From positions 35,001 to 99,000 of the forward strand of contig CAUJNA010002768.1 in NCBI GenBank assembly GCA_963377175.1: a stretch of DNA of 64,000 nucleotides, in the 5' to 3' direction. The position numbers and the translations under genes are program-made. The notes under the pieces were generated by a model. It ran no database searches and was not told where the DNA came from. It worked only from the letters and a program-made list of their open reading frames with translations. This document shows positions 1 to 10,861 of this stretch, piece after piece. Each line of letters begins with the position of its first letter. The first letter of the stretch is position 1. Source of the stretch: Effrenium voratum. Lineage: Eukaryota > Sar > Dinophyceae > Suessiales > Symbiodiniaceae.

Positions 1-864
1 ATCCGTCCACGGAGCAGATTGACTCACAGCCTATTGGGTTGCTTTGTGGGGGAAGACCCCACCAATAATCCACCAGGTTGAGTAATTTGGGATTGACATT
101 CTGCAGATATTCACAGCCTTAGGGGATTTAGACAATCAGAAGGATTCTCGTAAGGGAAGCTACCCACATCTTGGGAGCAGGGAGCGGTGACCTGTCCGAC
201 ACATCTTGCTGTTCGGAGTGGTCCACCTCATTGAAACATGCGCGGGACACTGCGTGGAGGTGCTTCCGGTTTTCTCTCGGAGGTGATGTGTTATTTTTCA
301 ATTTTGGACGGCCAATGTTCTTGCTTGGTGTTTGTTTCAACCTAAACCGTTTCACCCTTTGTCACATGTTGGCCTTATTCGAAGCCTGATTGAGGCGTTC
401 TTTTCGTTGCTCAGCAGAAAAACAAAACACACTTTTGAAAGGGTTTGGTAGCGTCATGGCTGGGCAATGTAGACCCGTGTTCTGCAAATTGTCAGGTGGT
501 AGAATGGAGTTTTAACTACCAACCCTCTTGGCAAGAGGATTTGCAAAAGAGCGTTCTCGAATCTTGAACCGCATCCATTTGCCGAACATTTCCTATACGA
601 AAGCCCATATGAAACACAGAAAGCCTTGAAAGGCGCAATTTATTGATGACTCGAGGTCTCCTCCAAAACAGCGTTATATTTCACAGCTGACCACTTATGA
701 AGCAGAATCCGACCACATTATTTTGGTGTGCCCTGGAACTCGGCCAAGTGAAAGGTACAAAAACAACGCGTGCGAGGTGCACAAAAGCCAGACCCGTCTC
801 TTGTCTTTTTTCCCCTGGGGTGAAGCGGGTATGGGCAAAAACGCCAGACCGTTTTGTGGGGAAG
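1..864. other. Upstream intron of the glycosyltransferase
   Basis: No family-matching exon is visible on either strand. The 5' part of the glycosyltransferase is missing, so this is taken as intron. It contains a partial family-B-like phrase near 40-75 (GGGGGAAGACCCCACCAATAA), which recurs at 2228-2250. Confidence 0.5.
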
Positions 865-951
865 GAGCAGCCGATGTTGCCCTGGGACCAGATCGACAGC
901 TCCAAGCCTCTGGTGTTTCTGTCCCTGGGCACCGTGGCCAACAGCCACTTG
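865..951 (+). CDS. Glycosyltransferase exon (SLGTVAN strand)
   Basis: 29 codons in phase 0, entering after GAAG|GAG and leaving before a GCGCAAGC donor. It encodes the linker PMLPWDQIDSSKP and the first strand of the donor domain, LVFLSLGTVAN, which in MGT-type enzymes is normally RPLVYVSLGTV. Ending the exon at the TTG codon makes the join to the next exon read NSHL/EFIQL, matching family spacing. No earlier exon is recognisable in 1-864. Confidence 0.85.
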
Positions 952-3900
952 GCGCAAGCGCCTGAAAGGCCGAGGCTCGCAGGCCAACCCGACCCGAATC
1001 GAAGTGAACCACCCGGTCCCGGCTGGACGAGCGTTTGTTGTTTTTGCTAGAAGAACGATACAATGTTCTTTCCGCCACCAACATGGCACCTTTGGGGGTG
1101 GGGGGGTTTGGAGTAGCTGAAAGATCAGCGTCCAGTTGAAAGGATTCCCTTTCAGGTGCGATGTTAGGAGGAGGGGCACTGATTCTCATCCTTCCCTCAT
1201 TGCAAGTCACAGCCTTTTATCTGCTTTCAACATGAGATGTGGGACGTATCTCCAGGAAATCCTGGGCTGCACACCATCTCAAACCACATCTAAATGGAAA
1301 CTCATCTCAGAATGGCAACCCAAAGATGATGTTTCTAACACCCAAAAAGGATAGAACCCCGGTGATTCTGTGGATGGACGAAATCCTGACATCTTCTTGA
1401 GGTTGGACCCCACAAGTGGCTTCGGTTTTCCTTCTGGTCTCCCTTTAAACCAGCCCCCAAAATGGGGTAACGCCCCCTCAACATGGTTGGTGGACATCAC
1501 TCCCCCCATGTAAATGATGTCCACTACATAAAGTTAGGCCCCCAATTAAAAATCGCACAACTGGATGGTTCCCAGCCATCAGGTTCCTTAGGTCCTTTTC
1601 ATTTGGTTTGGAGGTTTTCCACGACACCCAGCTCAAATTCCACTAAACCCAGCTAAAAGTGTTTGACTTCTCGCCGGGGATCTGAAAACATACGGACGCC
1701 CGTTCGTGCTTTGCCGTTCGTGGGCTGTTGGAAGGTCACTTCTGGACCAACAAGTTCGGGCACCAGGCGGGGCGAGTGGACTGTGGGCCGATTCCATCCG
1801 AGGTGTGAGTCACCTTTTGGTCCAATTTACAGTGTCTTTCCTTTCAACGGCGTTCAAAGGGGAGATATGGGTGGCTCGTCTTTTTCTAGGGGACCGCCCA
1901 ACACCCTCAAAAAGAGACACACCCATATCAGAGCCCTGAGAAAGGCATTCTGCTCTCTTTTTGTAGGATGTGCGTGTCCTCTTTGGAGGGTATCCGCGGA
2001 CCTTTTGGGATTTGGGAGGCCTTAGGCAAAGTGGAACCCGTTGCTGCTCGGGAAACCAAAACGAGTTGGTGTGTGTTTTGGGATTCGCGCTTATCGGTTA
2101 GAGAGGAATCCGGGGAGGGGTAAGTAATCCAAGGACTGGAGGAAAAAGCCCTTTGCTGCTTGAGACTTGAGACCAGCTTGAGTTACACACCCCGTTTCTC
2201 CGATTTTGATGGGGAGCGTTGCTTTTTGGGGGAAGACTCCACCAATAATCCACCGGGAAACCAAAGGGACATCTTTTTTTTTTTTGGGGGGGGTCCGAAT
2301 CTCTGTTTTGCGGGGTTGGACGAAATTCATTTCGCAGCACTTTGAAACCGTGGCTGACACCATTGTTGGTATTTGCGTTGGGAAATCGACTCATTCCCTT
2401 CGGTTTCCGAATTTCTGAACGGTGCGCGACTCTTAGAGTTCGCAACCATCCACAGTCTGACGAAACGAAAGCGTCGGATGCCCGGGGGCCATGAGACTCC
2501 GTAGGACAAAAGGAGCTTTGAACATTTGGGCGTGTCTTTTTCAGTACCCGTTCTCTTTGTTGGCTTTAGAAGGAAACCCAAAGCAAAAAACACGCTTTTG
2601 AGAGGTCCCCCCAAAAAAAGACGGATCTATTTTGCAACTCGAGATATTGTGGATGGTGCAAATTCCCCACCGATCAATTTGTACCAGTTGGAATGGATCA
2701 AACCCGGTAAATATGGGTTGACAAACCACGAATCCCATCCGGTGCAGGATTTTGTTTGCTGCGTTTAAAAAAATCGCCGAAAGCTAGAGAGCCCCTGAAT
2801 GCCTCGCTGGACAGAAGGCCATACTTCACCTGCAATAAAGTACACCAACAGGGACAAACTGACAGAACAACTCAGGCCTACATATTTTTCTATTTGCTCG
2901 TTGCTTTGCAGAGCAGACAACCTCTCACCTGCACTCCGCTTGGCAGTTCGCCAATACAAGCAGCAAGCGGCATATGCATTCGTAATTGCCAGGGATCACT
3001 TTTAGTTTCGACTTTGAAAGACACATGAGACTCTGACACTTGGGAAATTTGACCTTTGAATGTCAAACATTAAACTTCTTTCAAGTTGGGCTCCACCCGC
3101 GTTGCAAGTCCTTTGCAAGCAAACGGAGTGCTGAAAGCTGACTCCAAACGCCTTAGGGCCCAGCTGTAGGAAACCCAACATACAATGAGACCATTTCAGA
3201 ACTTGTAGTACCTCATGGGTAAATGTGTCAAAGGGTTTTGGACCCCTGAGCGGTGGTTTTTCCCTTTTGTTTTCCTTCAAGCCAATCAGAAACGGGTACC
3301 TCACCTCAACAGCCGCGTTTGCGCGTGGGCAAGACCGTCGTCAGGCGATGGCGAACGGAGTGCAGGACCTGACGGGCAAGGACCGAAGAAAGCGAAGAGA
3401 GAAACCATACGGCAAAACCAATGGGATCCCATTTTTGGGGATTGGTGCACCACCCATTTTAGGACCTATGTTAGTGGGGATTGGGATGTCTGGGGGTACG
3501 GGCTTTTGACCCACACGAGTCCAAAGACTCTTGCTTGGTGGTTCCTTTGGCCATCCGGTGCCAGACAGGTGTTTGGATCTCTTTGGCTGGTTAGTTGGTC
3601 GGGTTTCAATTTAACCCATTACAAGTTTTCACTTTTAGAAGGGGATCTGAGGACAGCCCAGTTTAGCAGGTGGGTTCTCACTTCCTGAGTTCATGGACTT
3701 TGTATTGTGTGGGTTTGGAGCATGTCAGTGGCATACAATAAGCTTGGCTGTAGTTAAGGGATTATAGCCAGGAAAGCCTATGTAAACTGTCACCATGTAC
3801 CACATATCTGCCATCAAAAGACCGGTTCCTCTACGGGTTAATAGGGACGGTCATCCACCTGGGAGGGATCCTTAACGGTTACAATGATTAAGGGAACCAT

Positions 3901-6362
3901 GACCCGATCGGCCATCTTAAGCTTTGAACATGGCTCACGTCTCTTCGTTTTCGGGCTCTCAGTCGTAAGCTCGACCTTGCCTTTGAACTGCTTTCCAAAG
4001 GCTGTCAACTGATGACACCTGGATCGCCAGATGCTTTTTCAACCAGCAACTCTTTGAAAGCAACTTGGGCGACTGAGACCATGTTGGCAACCTCACGTTC
4101 CATTTCCGCGGTCAAACACTTTGTGACTTCGAAGAGACCGGTAAAGGATGCCACGCGGCATTTGGCAGCAACAAAGCCGCCTAGAAAGGAAACGGACAGT
4201 AGGAATCCAACGCGACTTTTTTCGGCTTTTGCCACGAGAGTCAAGTTGGCTGTGGCTCAAAAATGGCATACCCAACATGCAACGTTGGCATATGGAAGCA
4301 AAGGCACCCAGTTCAGGTGCTGTCTTGCAGCTTTTCGTTTCCAGGGGTCGATGCCGACGACAAGAAACCTGCCTGATGGTTCATCAGCCAAGTTTCGTGT
4401 TTTGTTGCGTCAGTGGTTATCGACCCTTATGGACAAAAGGCGAAGGCCCCCCGGCCCCGCCCAATTTTTCAGGGGGCTTTCGGGTTTCGGGGCATCTGGA
4501 GGAGTTCATCCAGCTGGTCTTCCGCACTGCCTACGAGGCCTTCGCGCAGGAAGACGTCTTTGTGGTCATGGCGGTGGGCCCAAAGGAGCAAGTGGCGGGC
4601 GTTCAGCGGCAAGTGGGCGAAGAGATGAGAGATGGATGTCGTGCTTTAACTTTTGGGTTGGTTGGGGTTGATATGACACAGGTGGCTAGGGTTGAGATGA
4701 ATTCCCGCGGATTGTGTGTGTCTGTGTGTCCAGTGGGGGGGGGGAGGGTGAGGGTTGGGGGAGGTCAGTGTCCTTTTCTCAGAGTTTCGTTGGTGGTGGT
4801 GGGGGGGGTGTTCGGAGTTGCGGGAAGGCTTGGGGAGGGGACAAGTGAGGGTTGGGATGTGAGGGGGGCGCTTCGTGTCAGTCAGGAGGACGCGCTCGAG
4901 GGCATGCCAGAGGCGGGTTGGGCTATTTTCACTCAAATGGAGTTGCTTTAATTAACTGGGTCTTTCTCAAAATAGGAGTCCATTTTATTCAACTGGCACA
5001 GGGTTCCCTTTGGTTGCCCTTTAAACTCGTGCCGAATCACAGGGCACCAAGCCCAAAAGTCAGCCGATAATTGAGGAAACCAACCCAGTGAACTCCCTCT
5101 GGGCTGAAACTTACAGGCCAAAAGCAAACCACCATACAGCCCAAAATGCCGCTAGGCGCCCAAGAACTTCCTGCTGCAGAAGTCTGTGCCGCAGCTGGAG
5201 CTTCTGCCCAAGTGCCAGGCCTGCTCCGAGCTGCGTGTGTTTTGCTGTCATTCGGCGGAGAAGGGACCCCACCCCCACCCCCCGCACGTTTCGGGGGTGC
5301 GTGGATTCAGGAATCCTCGATCATTGTTCAATCAGGCCTTTTGAGCTTTTGCTTTCCCCCTTTTGGTTCCCAGTTTTAGTGGCTCCAAAAGGCTATTTTG
5401 ATTTACAAGTCGTTTGGGCAAGTGAATGCCCCCTGATGAACACCTCCAGAGCATGGGAGCATGGGGTGATCCTGGAAAGGAATCCCCAATCAAGCCACGG
5501 GCGGCCATTTTCAACTCACTTGCCAGGCATATAGGGTAAGCCATGGAACCATAGTGATGACCTACTTACCTGAACATGTAAGTAGGAGGCCCGATTTCGG
5601 TTGGGTCAAAAATGAGCCCGGGAATGAGCTGTGACGGTCTAGGGGTCAGCCGCGTGGGAACGAAGCACGGAAAGGAGACACTATCAATGGCATTGGTCCA
5701 GGGCTTCTGCAAGGAACGATCGAGGCTTATGTGGAGGGCAACGATATCATTGTGCGCTTCGGAACTGAGCCACCCAAACTTGTTTAGCTGCGCAAAAGAC
5801 TTCATGCACGCTGAAACTATATAGGCGGTCCACAACGAGCACGAACTTGCTTCCTCCTGGCCCCTGGCCAGTTGAGGGTTGGCTTAGGTTTGGTTTCGGT
5901 TTGTTTCGGCTTGGTTTCGGGTTGGTTTCGGGTTGGTTTCGGCTTGGCTTCAGAAACCCAGGCTTCACCCTTTTCCCTCTTCGGCACGTTTTTCGCTCGG
6001 AAGCCCCGATTCGGATGCCAGGCTTTTGTGACCCACGGCGGTGCCAACTCCATGCACGAGGCCCTCGGCTTTGGTGCCTCGGCCGAGAAGCACCGGGCAT
6101 CCGTTTACAGAGATTTTGCTTTTACACTTTGCCGAGCTGTTTGTCGTATTTGTTGCTGTTTTTATATATATATATATATATCCATTGTGCAAGGTTTTGA
6201 CTTTTTGCAGGGTGTCGGATCCGTCTGTTTGAAGGACACCTCCTTGGCCAGGAGGCAAGCATGTGAACCAACGCTTTCATCGGATCATCCAAACCCTTCC
6301 AAAGCTTGCCATTGCTTTCCCCCCAAAAAGAAGAGGAAGAAAACAACACACACACACACAAA

Positions 6363-6397
<35 letters not shown>

Positions 6398-6510
6398 GTA
6401 AATAAATGAATAAATACATAAATAAATACATAAACAAATAAATAAGTAAATAAATAAATAAATAAATGAATAAATACATATATAAGTAAGTAAATAAATA
6501 AATAAATACA

Positions 6511-6549
<39 letters not shown>

Positions 6550-9500
6550 GTAAATACATAAATAAATAAATAAATAAATACATAAATAAATACATAAATA
6601 CATAAATAGATTAAATAAGTAAATAAATAAACAAATACATAAACAAATAAATAAATAGATAAAACCGAGCGTGCCGCGTGCGGGGTGCCGCTTGCGGGGT
6701 GCCGCGTGCGGGGTTTCGGGTGGCGTTGGAGGCGTGCCTATGGCGGTGGTGCCCATCTTCGGTGACCAGCCCTCCAACGCGGAGGCGGTGGCCAAAGCCA
6801 ACTGCGGTGTCTCCTTCAAGGACGCGGCGTTCGGCTTTCGCGAGACACTCGTCGGACGGGAGCGGTTTGGTGTAGGGTTTTTGGCAGGGGTTCCGCAGTT
6901 TTCGTGTTCACAGCTTCTTTTAAAGGAAGAGTTGGGTTTGAAAGTCAAGGCTTCGAAAAGGTTCAATTTTGGTCGTCTGAGCTAACCCTTGAAAGATGAA
7001 GGTTCCCTTTGAATCTTCTTTTAGGACAACCCCTAAGGGTTTAAGGTTCTCCATTTGGAAGGTACTGGAAAGGACATTACTGGAAAGTAAGCCGCACTGG
7101 ACGGCGAAAGTAAGCCGCAGCCGGCCCATTAAGCCTCCCTTCAAGTCCTTGATGTTCCTTTGGAAGGAGGTTATGGTTGGCATAGGAACTAAGGAGATCA
7201 CCCAGCCATCCTGCTTGGTTGTTTCTATTTGTGGTAACTATGAGTTTTCGACTTCTAGCTAGGGATTTGGAAGCCCAAAACTGGCAGCTTGTTTTGGTAT
7301 GTCTTTTGGTCCATTGGGGCGGCAGCAACCTCTGCCTGAACCGCAAGCAATTTCCCAACACAGCCATCCATCAATCCCACCCCAAAAGTCGACGCCGAGA
7401 ATGACGGTTGCTCCGAGAAATTGGTGAGTGGGGTGTGTCTTGTTTTATGGACATACTTTTTTGGGGTTTGTTACGGTTTGTTTTTTCAAAGCAAAACCAC
7501 AAGGAATACCCAACCACTTTGGGGGTCCCAAAAAAAGGACACACCCAGTTGGGCTTCCTTCGGTGTCCACCCCTGGGGTCTTTGGAACGAACCCAGGAGG
7601 TAAATGGCTTCGGTTGTCCTGTCGGGTGTCCTTTCAAATAGAACCGGTGCTCCAGTTTGCTGGGTCATGTTTTTGATGAGCCGTACCCATATTCCAAAGC
7701 CCGACGTTTTCGCTCTTATGCCCCCCATCAAAGGTTTTCTCAACTTAGGGCAATTTGAACCGTGAATTCTTCCACGAGGCCAAAAGAACACCGCCATTTT
7801 GGTTCGGATTTTTAACGCTCACCTGCTTTTGGACGTTTTTTTCAACCGCTTGGGGTGTCCCTTTTCAATCGGCCTTGTTGGACAAGCACGTGCATGTGTG
7901 TGTGTGTGTGTGTCCTTTTTGTTGGGGTGGCCCTTTCTAGGCTTGTCTTTTTGCCTGAAAAGGGAACCTGTTCGGGCTTTCCCAAGCAAGGAAATCCAAA
8001 CCGGGCCCATTTTGAGGGGCAGGGCTCCTATTGAGAATAGCTTCCTAAAGATTGGGAAAGCCGAGATCGATTCAGGTGGGGAGTTGGTGGGAAATGGTCC
8101 CATCGTGGCTAGGCTTTGAATGGATCTCTCCAATGCACGGGTTCGGGACCCGGTTCCACCCAGGTCGAGGGTAAAGGTCGCAAGCGCCCTAAGACCAGAA
8201 ACACTCTGGTTCCCTTTAAACCAGAGGGTTGGCTACAGTGCCCTTTGTCCAAGGTGACCATGGGACCATGGGCACGGGAGCAAATGGCTCCCTCAGCCGA
8301 TTTTGTCCGCAGCCACACGCTCGTGTGGCGGACAGCGGCGAACGCAATTACTCCCCGTCCCTACATCCCGCTTCCCTGTAGACTGATAGCTCTCAGAACC
8401 CTTGGATTACCCACCGCTTGGTCAGACCCCGTCCTGTAGCTTGTGGGTGTTACCAAGCGGGTTTCCTTCGGATGCGGATTAAACAAAAACACACGACGTC
8501 CTGCGCGCTTGCTCTCGGAACATTTTTGAGGGGTCGTGGGAAACCGATGCCAGGAGCCCCTGAAGACTCTCAGCCCTGAGTCACTGCGCGAGGCGCCATG
8601 GTGATTTGGGGCACCCTGGCTTTGGGGATCTCGTTTGGGACTCATTTCTTGAGTTTTGAGTTGGATTCCTCGAACGATGTAATATGAACTCAATTAGTTA
8701 GAGCTACAGGCCAATCAATTCATTGGATACTGTATGGTTTCCTTATCTGGTTGATTTCGAGTGAGAATGTCAGTCCGCACGGATTTCTTAGAGAGATGAA
8801 GGAAGTTGCTTGCCCCGAACAGTTCGGCATGGCTCCGTTTGATGGCTCTAGACTCAGCTCCACAAATTCATTTTGCATCCGTTTGGATAGGTGGCGTATC
8901 CCCTTATTCGTTTGGTTTGATCCATCCCAACTGGTGCCCGGCAGCATGCCAATACGTGGGGCTGAAAATCGCGTGGCGTTGGTTGGGCCCTGTGGCTTGC
9001 CAAAAGCGAACCGAACGTTCCGGCTGCGCCGAACATTTACCGGGGTTCAACCCGAAATTCTGAAAGGGAAAACAAGATCTTTGAGCCTAAATGTGACACA
9101 GGGGTTTGGGAATGAACCTCGGGATTCCCTTAAAGGAAGCCATAGGGGATGGTGTGTGGGGGTCATTCCCTCATTCCCTGCAAGCAAAAGAAACACAAGA
9201 ATGCAATCTCGACTCTTTCGAACATACCCGAGGATCAGAGCCGAGTGAGAGAAAGGCGCAGATTTCAGCCAGTTTACTGAACGAGCAGGCAGCAAAAGAT
9301 CTTGGCTCGATCCCTTGGTCGATTTCAGAGTGAATTCTCATACTTCTCCCAGACCAAGTTTTTTTTCTTCTTTCTCGCATGATCCCCCCCGCCCCCCAAA
9401 AAAACAAGAAAAGAAGATGGGTATGGGTCAAAATTAATCCACCAAAAAAACTCAGGTTTTTGGCCTTGTTTCCATACACCAAGGGTTCATTTTGGGGTTA

Positions 9501-10861
9501 CCCTATTTTTGACCCACCCCCATATCAATCAACCCCAGCTTGTTTATAGGGGTGTGTGTCCCTGGGTTTCGTGGTTGGATTCAGATCACTTTTGGAGGGG
9601 CCCCGCGAACAGCCCCACCCTCATGGTTGATTAATCCGGAAGCAACATTAAAATGACCAGATGGGTGTGTTGTTTTTTCAGGGGTCCCTCGACATATTGT
9701 GGTTTTCCTCTTGGTTTCCGCACCTTCAAAGACCTGAGGAGTTGGTGCGTTTCGATCCGTGTCTCTCGGTCGCTCGGTCGCTCGGCTTCGGATTGCAGGC
9801 GGTGCGACAGCTGATCGTCCCGGACAGCGCCTTCCGCGCCAGCTGCGCCAAGCTCGGGGAGGAGGCCATCCGAACGTAGCGGGTACTGATGGAGAAAATC
9901 CATTTGGCTGTGGGTCAAAACCAATGGTAGCATTTTGGGTAGAGGTGCACCACCCTTTTTCGTCTATTTTAGTGAGGATTGGGATGTTCACTGGGCGTAC
10001 GGGGTTTCGACCCATGGCCATTTCGCGCCGAAAGGAACCCTGTGATTCGTTTCCCCTAACGTAAATGCCAACAGTGGTTTCAACCATGGTTTCAAAAATG
10101 GATTTCGTCCAGCCGCAGTTCTGATGGACAAAATCCATTTCGCACCACTTGAGCAGTTGGGTGGTTTATCCAGGATTTTCTTTTTCATGTATCCTAAGTG
10201 CGAAGCGGATTTTATCCTCAGTAAGACTCAGGTAAGCCTCCGTCGGTGGGATTTCAACCCCTGGCTGGGTCGCTACCCCAAATTCGGGTGTTTGGGGAAT
10301 GGGGTCCCCCAAAGCTTAGGCGTGTTTGCGGCGCGGGGTTCCGGACTGTTCCAAGATGACAAAGACAGGGTAGAGAATTGGTGAAAGGAAACCAGATTCT
10401 ACAGACTCTTGTCTTAGAGGACATTGCGGATGGTGCAAGATCATTTGGATGTGTCTCAAAATAGAGGACCCATTTTAGATGGTTTCCTTCAAATGGCAGA
10501 TGCTGAGCCATGACTGGAACCTCAACGAAATACCTGATATTGATATTAAAGTTAATATATTAGACATAACCCTAATCCTAATATGCATACTAGTATTAAT
10601 CAAGATCTGTATTAATATTCATATTGATATCAATATATGTACATATATATATATATATATATAAGTGTCATATGGTGCACTCTACTGACATGGCATGGGA
10701 AATGGCATGGGCCTCAAGCCTCCACCTTTTGTAGACGCGTCGCTCCACACAAAAATTGGACCGGCGCTTGGCAGGTGGCACAGGCGGGAGGTGCTGCCAA
10801 GGCGGCGGAGCTGGTGCTGGCGGTTGGGCGCGCGCAGACCTCCAAGCTGGGCGGGGCCTGA
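865..10861 (+). CDS. UDP-glycosyltransferase (GT1, MGT/YjiC-like), 3' part, 7 exons
   Basis: Transfers a sugar from a UDP-sugar to a small lipophilic acceptor (known for the family). I built exons 865-951, 4502-4612, 5156-5218, 6022-6073, 6732-6850, 9799-9864 and 10775-10861. Joined in phase they give 194 residues plus a stop. They match the C-terminal, nucleotide-sugar-binding Rossmann domain in order: the strand LVFLSLGTVAN, the helix EFIQLVFRTAYEAF, the loop VPQLELLP, the signature FVTHGGANSMHEALGFG, then VPMAVVPIFGDQPSN, and the terminal helices AVRQLIVPDSAFRAS and GGAAKAAELV. The HGG, E and DQ residues that contact the donor in GT1 enzymes are present. The N-terminal acceptor domain with its catalytic His is missing and must lie upstream of position 1. 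All acceptors are AG|G; donors are GC, GT, GC, GT, GT, GC. Introns are 3550, 543, 803, 658, 2948 and 910 nt. Confidence 0.9.
1864..1929. mobile_element. Family B hairpin element
   Basis: 66 bp with ends GATATGGGTG and CACCCATATC in inverted orientation and inner arms CTTTTTCTAGGGGAC / ACCCTCAAAAAGAG. It is the most compact complete member of the family in the window and has almost no internal sequence. Confidence 0.65.
2313..2456. mobile_element. Family A inverted-repeat element
   Basis: Left end GTTGGACGAAATTCATTTCGC, right end GCAACCATCCACAG. The interior holds GAAACCGTGGCTGACACCATTG and GAATTTCTGAACGGTG, phrases shared with the copies at 38930-39066 and 62842-62970. It lies in intron 1 of the glycosyltransferase. 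No open frame of its own. Confidence 0.65.
4005..4244 (-). CDS. Small minus-strand ORF nested in intron 1, unknown
   Basis: 79 codons from ATG to TGA. The first half is hydrophobic (SRVGFLLSVSFLGGFVAA, possible signal or anchor). The second half is amphipathic helix-like (TAEMEREVANMVSVAQVAF). No splice site is needed. The plus strand is also open here, so this may be chance. I recognise no family. Confidence 0.2.
   Translation of the reverse strand: MTLVAKAEKSRVGFLLSVSFLGGFVAAKCRVASFTGLFEVTKCLTAEMEREVANMVSVAQVAFKELLVEKASGDPGVIS
4502..4612 (+). CDS. Glycosyltransferase exon (EFIQLVFRTAYEAF ... VVMAVG)
   Basis: 37 codons in phase 0, after CTGGAG|GAG and before a GTGGGC donor. It holds the first helix and second strand of the donor-binding domain; VFVVMAVG corresponds to the family's VVLSVG. 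Ending at CAA leaves the expected dozen residues between VG and the PKNF of the next exon. The reading frame stays open past the exon into a G-rich intron, which is coincidence. Confidence 0.85.
5156..5218 (+). CDS. Glycosyltransferase exon (VPQLELLPKCQ)
   Basis: 21 codons in phase 0, acceptor GCTAG|GCG and a GC donor (GCCTGC). It encodes PKNFLLQKSVPQLELLPKC, equivalent to the family's NF.VR.FVPQLEVLPHAD, the loop just before the signature motif. The sequence continues GC-rich for about 80 bases into the intron without matching the family. Confidence 0.85.
5877..5952. repeat. Short tandem repeat of GGTTTCGG(GTT)
   Basis: Irregular 11-13 bp units of GGTTTCGGGTTGG/CTTGGTTTCGG run through the intron upstream of the THGG exon. 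It resembles, but is not, the TTTAGGG telomere repeat. Confidence 0.7.
6022..6073 (+). CDS. Glycosyltransferase exon (THGGANSMHEAL signature)
   Basis: 52 nt, phase 0 to 1, acceptor GCCAG|GCT and donor GTGCCT. It encodes AFVTHGGANSMHEALGF, the core of the GT1 signature whose His, Gly and Glu bind the donor phosphates and ribose in characterised enzymes. The last G joins GC of the next exon to form the Gly before VPM. Confidence 0.92.
6164..6181. repeat. (TA)n microsatellite
   Basis: Nine TA units in glycosyltransferase intron 6074-6731. Confidence 0.9.
6344..6664. repeat. (CA)n then (AAAT)n microsatellite
   Basis: Short CA run followed by about 300 bp of AAAT units interrupted by single substitutions (AAGT, ACAT, AAAC, GAAT). 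It makes up nearly half of the 658-nt intron between the THGG and GVPM exons. On the minus strand it gives long meaningless frames of IYLF repeats. Confidence 0.95.
6732..6850 (+). CDS. Glycosyltransferase exon (GVPMAVVPIFGDQPSN)
   Basis: 119 nt, acceptor GGAG|GCG, proposed donor GTCGGA. It encodes VPMAVVPIFGDQPSNAEAV followed by AKANCGVSFKDAAFGFRETL. The DQ pair is the sugar-contacting end of the GT1 signature. The 3' boundary was chosen because it restores normal spacing to the next helix; a GA donor (GACGCG) eleven codons earlier is possible but leaves the protein too short. Confidence 0.85.
6851..9798. other. Intron 5 of the glycosyltransferase
   Basis: 2948 nt. It contains a complete family B element (7431-7546), a short GT run (7890-7913), a family-A-like stretch near 8855-8945 and a family-B-like start near 9658. 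No additional exon is required by the alignment, although a micro-exon cannot be excluded. Confidence 0.65.
7431..7546. mobile_element. Family B inverted-repeat element, complete
   Basis: 116 bp with ends GGGTGTGTCTTG and AGGACACACCC. The interior reads TTGGGGTTTGTTACGG ... ACCACAAGGAATACCCAACC, a near palindrome. It lies inside the largest downstream intron of the glycosyltransferase. Confidence 0.7.
9799..9864 (+). CDS. Glycosyltransferase exon (AVRQLI helix)
   Basis: 22 codons in phase 0, acceptor TTGCAG|GCG, GC donor (GCCATC). AVRQLIVPDSAFRASCAKLG matches the family's AV..VL.DP.YRE.A..L. Reading on without splicing meets TAG at 9877, so a splice is required. Ending at GAG GAG gives LGEEVAQAGGA across the junction, the usual LAEEI..AGGA. 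Confidence 0.85.
10058..10165. mobile_element. Family A element(s), two head-on ends
   Basis: A right end (AAAATGGATTTCGTCCAGCCGCAG, first bases at 10095) meets a left end (CTGATGGACAAAATCCATTTCG, 10112 onward). Either two truncated copies abut or one is inserted into another. It lies in glycosyltransferase intron 9865-10774. Confidence 0.6.
10530..10665. repeat. AT-rich degenerate GATATTAATATT tract ending in (TA)n
   Basis: About 135 bp of TGATATTGATATTAA-like units with a terminal run of eleven or so TA units, just upstream of the last glycosyltransferase exon. Confidence 0.85.
10775..10861 (+). CDS. Glycosyltransferase terminal exon and stop
   Basis: 28 codons and TGA in phase 0 after TTGGCAG|GTG. 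It encodes VAQAGGAAKAAELVLAVGRA and a short tail ending KLGGA. GGAAKAAELV is the conserved last helix (GGA.RAADLI). Directly downstream is a G-rich stretch (10862-10925) with no recognisable polyadenylation signal. Confidence 0.88.
   Translation: MAQAGGAAKAAELVLAVGRAQTSKLGGA

Larger units (their letters stand above)
952..4501. other. Intron 1 of the glycosyltransferase, repeat-rich
   Basis: 3550 nt bounded by GC and AG. It carries a family B hairpin (1864-1929), a family A element (2313-2456), a second family B copy (about 2526-2620) and the motif TTTTAGAAGGGGATCTG near 3636. At 4005-4244 on the minus strand there is a 79-codon frame (see separate entry). No plus-strand exon is needed by the family alignment. 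Confidence 0.7.

Noticed and set aside
5877..5952. Possible internal telomere repeat (TTTCGGG)
   Set aside because: The unit is not TTTAGGG, the array is short and irregular, and it lies inside a protein-coding gene's intron.
6277..6966. 229-codon minus-strand frame of IYLF/LFIY repeats
   Set aside because: It is the translation of the AAAT microsatellite and overlaps the real GVPM exon of the glycosyltransferase on the other strand.
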